Positions 13,767 through 14,555 of a stretch of DNA of 14,555 nt are shown in pieces. Position numbers and translations under genes: made by a program. The stretch's first letter is position 1. Every line of letters begins with the position of its first letter. The stretch is from an uncultured Sulfitobacter sp. (GTDB lineage: Bacteria; Pseudomonadota; Alphaproteobacteria; Rhodobacterales; Rhodobacteraceae). The DNA lies in contig CALAIJ010000003.1 in the NCBI GenBank assembly GCA_937923365.1, positions 1 to 14,555 on the forward strand, written 5' to 3'. The notes under the pieces were generated by a model that saw nothing but the letters and a program-made list of their open reading frames with translations, made no database searches and was not told the DNA's origin.

Positions 13767-14555
13767 GTGGCGATTGCCGAAAGGGATTTTGTGCGGGATC
13801 TTACCCCTGCGACGCGGGACGGCGATGTTGTGCTGGGTGACGATTGGGTTGCCCCGCACGCGTCCTCCCCCGACGAGATGCGTGCGCGCCGTGACCGGCG
13901 CGGCATCTTTTCCCTGCGCGCGTCGCCACTGACACGCAAGATCATCACTTTCAACCTGATCGCCCTTAATCTGTTGGTTGCGGGCATTCTATACCTCAAC
14001 TCTTCGCGCGATTCCCTGGTGATCCAGCGCGGGGGGGCTTTGGTCTCTTCGGCGGTGCTGATCGCTGACGTGGTAGAGGCGCAAATTCCCGAAGGCACGC
14101 CCGTCGACATCGCAGCCAATGATCCGGTCGATGTTGCGGCGACAATGGAAAACCTCGATCTGCGCAGCGGGATCGAGGTGTTCGTCTATGATCTTAACCA
14201 GACCCTTGTGGCCCAGATCGAAGGCTCCGCAACGGAAGGCGAAGACGGCGCGGGCTCTGACGCAACACTTCTGACCGACGGGTTGAGCTGGCTTTGGGCC
14301 AAGCTTTCGGCCCCCTTTGGCGGAGGTGCCGAAGCGCAGGACCCCGCTTCCGTCGAAGACCTGCTGAAAGCGCAATTTGACGCCACGTTGACCGGAGGCA
14401 CGTTGATCAAGGAAAACGTAGGTTCGGATGGTGCGCTTTTGTTCACTGTCACGACGCCCATCCTGCAAGGTGGCGCGCCTGTTGGCGTGGTTGCCATCGC
14501 CTCTGCCGCCGGCGAAATCGACCGCCTTGTGCGCAGCGAGCGCGAACGCGTCTTG
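13767..14555 (+). CDS. chvG: Sensor histidine kinase ChvG (3' partial)
   Basis: N-terminal 263 residues of the membrane kinase that phosphorylates ChvI; the frame is open to the window end. A cytoplasmic segment of about 57 residues (with VVLGDDWVAPHASSPDEMRARRDRRG, 21-46) comes first. It is followed by the first membrane helix (KIITFNLIALNLLVAGILYLN, 58-78), then a periplasmic sensor part (about 79 to beyond 240) with GIEVFVYDLNQTLVAQ (135-150) and LLFTVTTPILQGGAPVGVV (224-242), as expected of the ChvG/ExoS-type sensor. The second membrane helix, HAMP and kinase domains lie outside. GTG 13767 was chosen by similarity to relatives. GTG 13791 has the better ribosome site (AAGGGA, 13781-13786), so the true start is uncertain by 8 residues. 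Confidence 0.9.
   Translation, partial: MAIAERDFVRDLTPATRDGDVVLGDDWVAPHASSPDEMRARRDRRGIFSLRASPLTRKIITFNLIALNLLVAGILYLNSSRDSLVIQRGGALVSSAVLIADVVEAQIPEGTPVDIAANDPVDVAATMENLDLRSGIEVFVYDLNQTLVAQIEGSATEGEDGAGSDATLLTDGLSWLWAKLSAPFGGGAEAQDPASVEDLLKAQFDATLTGGTLIKENVGSDGALLFTVTTPILQGGAPVGVVAIASAAGEIDRLVRSERERVL

Overview
The window looks like chromosome of an alphaproteobacterium of the Rhodobacteraceae (Roseobacter group). The evidence is protein-level resemblance: PdxJ, LepB, Era, DUF1491, RecO, ChvI/ChvG and a methylsuccinyl-CoA-type acyl-CoA dehydrogenase all read like roseobacter proteins. The DNA is GC-rich with tightly packed, often 4-bp-overlapping genes. No rRNA, tRNA, CRISPR array, insertion sequence or phage gene was seen.

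Left part (1-5090, all + strand): a housekeeping cluster pdxJ (5' end outside the window), a Dabb-domain protein, acpS, lepB, rnc, era, a DUF1491 protein and recO. It joins vitamin B6 synthesis, acyl-carrier-protein activation, protein export, RNA processing, ribosome assembly and recombinational repair. The same genes cluster in E. coli, in a different order. Overlaps of 4 bp or less bind pdxJ-Dabb-acpS and lepB-rnc-era. A TTGACA-type promoter probably restarts transcription before lepB.

Middle part (5074-8963): a minus-strand pair, a TetR-family regulator followed by a META-domain lipoprotein whose end overlaps recO tail to tail. Divergent from it is a small exported protein that appears to hold two tandem DUF4189-like units. 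Convergent with that gene is a 561-residue acyl-CoA dehydrogenase, probably (2S)-methylsuccinyl-CoA dehydrogenase of the ethylmalonyl-CoA pathway. Upstream of it lies an XRE-type regulator with its own intrinsic terminator.

Accessory-looking part (8964-11115): an AT-rich divergent promoter region with a palindrome, a protein with a LysR-type HTH but an unusual C-terminal half, then a GNAT-like protein of unknown function. After a hairpin terminator comes a 188-bp imperfect palindrome made of two diverged 81-bp inverted copies (57 of 81 bases identical without gaps). This is the clearest non-coding novelty here.

Right part (11116-14555): pckA (gluconeogenic PEP carboxykinase, minus strand) divergent from chvI and the 5' part of chvG, a two-component system. 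The pckA-chvI-chvG neighbourhood is also known in rhizobia and Agrobacterium. Together, mcd and pckA would support growth on acetate-like carbon sources: acetyl-CoA assimilation through the ethylmalonyl-CoA route, then PEP formation from oxaloacetate.
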